Assembly (NCBI GenBank): GCA_910592205.1
Contig: CAJVPJ010000463.1
Coordinates: 1-24,412, forward strand
Reading direction: 5' to 3'
Source of the DNA: Paraglomus occultum
Taxonomy: Eukaryota > Glomeromycota > Glomeromycetes > Paraglomerales > Paraglomeraceae
Length of the DNA stretch: 24,412 nt
Shown: positions 23,792 through 24,412 of the stretch, piece by piece
Layout: each line of letters starts with the position of its first letter
Numbering within the stretch: the first letter of the stretch is position 1
Notes under the pieces: model-generated
Databases searched by the model: none
The model's input: the letters and a program-made list of their open reading frames with translations, nothing else
Told to the model about the DNA's origin: nothing
Position numbers and translations under genes: made by a program

Positions 23792-24412
23792 CACATAATT
23801 TGTGTCGATCATTCAAATTCACATGATCGACAAGCCACAAGAAAAATTTTCTTCTACATGTAAACGATTGGATCTCAATAAGATTCTGTTGGACAAACAA
23901 AGGATATTATCAATATGTAAACAAAACCAAGCTTAAGAGTTTCTTTACGAACAATATGTATAAACCGTTTTTTACCGGATTTGCTCGAATCCTTAAATTG
24001 AGTATATAATTATGTCTCACAATATGCGTAGCGTACTAGTGCCAGTATAACATTTTATTAATCGAATAATATACATTACATTTAGTATATTTTTTAACTC
24101 GAAGATGACGCCAAATATATCTTTAGTTACCCAAGAATGAAATTGAAGAGTATCCCTCTCAAAAATCTGAAACTTCTTCAACTGAAGAAGTTATCTCACC
24201 ATCAAAACAAATCAATTATAAATATCTTTTTTTATTTTCTTTATTTTTATTACTGTTGTCTCCTCTGTATATACGTTTGTTAATATTTTTTATTATATTA
24301 TATATATCTCGAATTTGAAAGAATTTATATTACGTGGGTGGTTGAAAAGTTTTGATCGTCTATTATTTATTCAACAATGTACATAATAATTTACAAATAA
24401 ATCACACAAGTC

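Larger units (their letters stand above)
22933..24412. other. Repeat- and relic-bearing right end without intact genes
   Basis: Apart from the relic at 23060-23440, the direct repeats at 23602-23717 and the palindrome at 23758-23791, there is one open frame worth noting. It covers 24127-24318 (63 codons plus stop) and begins directly after an acceptor-like TTTAG. It has a Glu/Ser-rich hydrophilic part followed by 30 very hydrophobic residues. In such AT-rich DNA a Leu/Ile/Phe run can arise by chance. The near-palindrome AACTTCTTCA / TGAAGAAGTT (24171-24192) lies within it. Confidence 0.4.

Overview
The window looks like nuclear DNA of a fungus, most probably an arbuscular mycorrhizal one (Glomeromycotina, Rhizophagus-like). 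It is AT-rich. Its genes are split by short GT-AG introns (59-129 bp, with one of 307 bp). Three conserved fungal genes lie beside two BTB-BACK-TLDc genes, a class known to be strongly expanded in this lineage. The assignment is inferred from gene content and style; no species marker is present.

Layout. Positions 1-4905 are mostly gene-poor and repeat-bearing, with a GTACAG-rich repeat at the left edge, one clear small secreted peptide gene (1709-1870, minus), and a short cluster of repeated 17-mers near 3142-3243. Positions 4906-10052 hold two divergent BTB-BACK-TLDc genes, one minus and one plus. Between them is an unrecognised, partly duplicated acidic protein with one probable membrane segment (7276-8139).

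Positions 10176-18992 form a compact housekeeping block: phosphomevalonate kinase ERG8 (minus, 9 exons), tRNA-splicing endonuclease subunit SEN34 (minus, 4 exons) and the DEAH-box splicing helicase PRP22/DHX8 (plus, 11 exons). I rebuilt all three exon by exon. Every junction keeps frame, and the key motifs are intact: GLGSSAA and GVPGAGG in ERG8; the Y/H/K triad in SEN34; [15 protein letters not shown] and QRAGRAGR in PRP22. SEN34 and PRP22 are divergent and share a ~0.8 kb intergenic region. ERG8 is convergent with the second BTB gene, with only 123 bp between the two stop codons.

Positions 18993-24412 are accessory again. They hold a ~434-bp inverted-repeat element of MITE type (19486-19919), a four-exon gene for a 485-residue protein with a possible nuclease-like C-terminal motif (20062-21985, minus), two degraded coding fragments, and a perfect 34-bp palindrome (23758-23791).

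I found no rRNA, tRNA or CRISPR array and no clear multi-gene new system. The best leads are the secreted peptide, the inverted-repeat element, the possible PD-(D/E)XK-like protein and the internally duplicated membrane protein.
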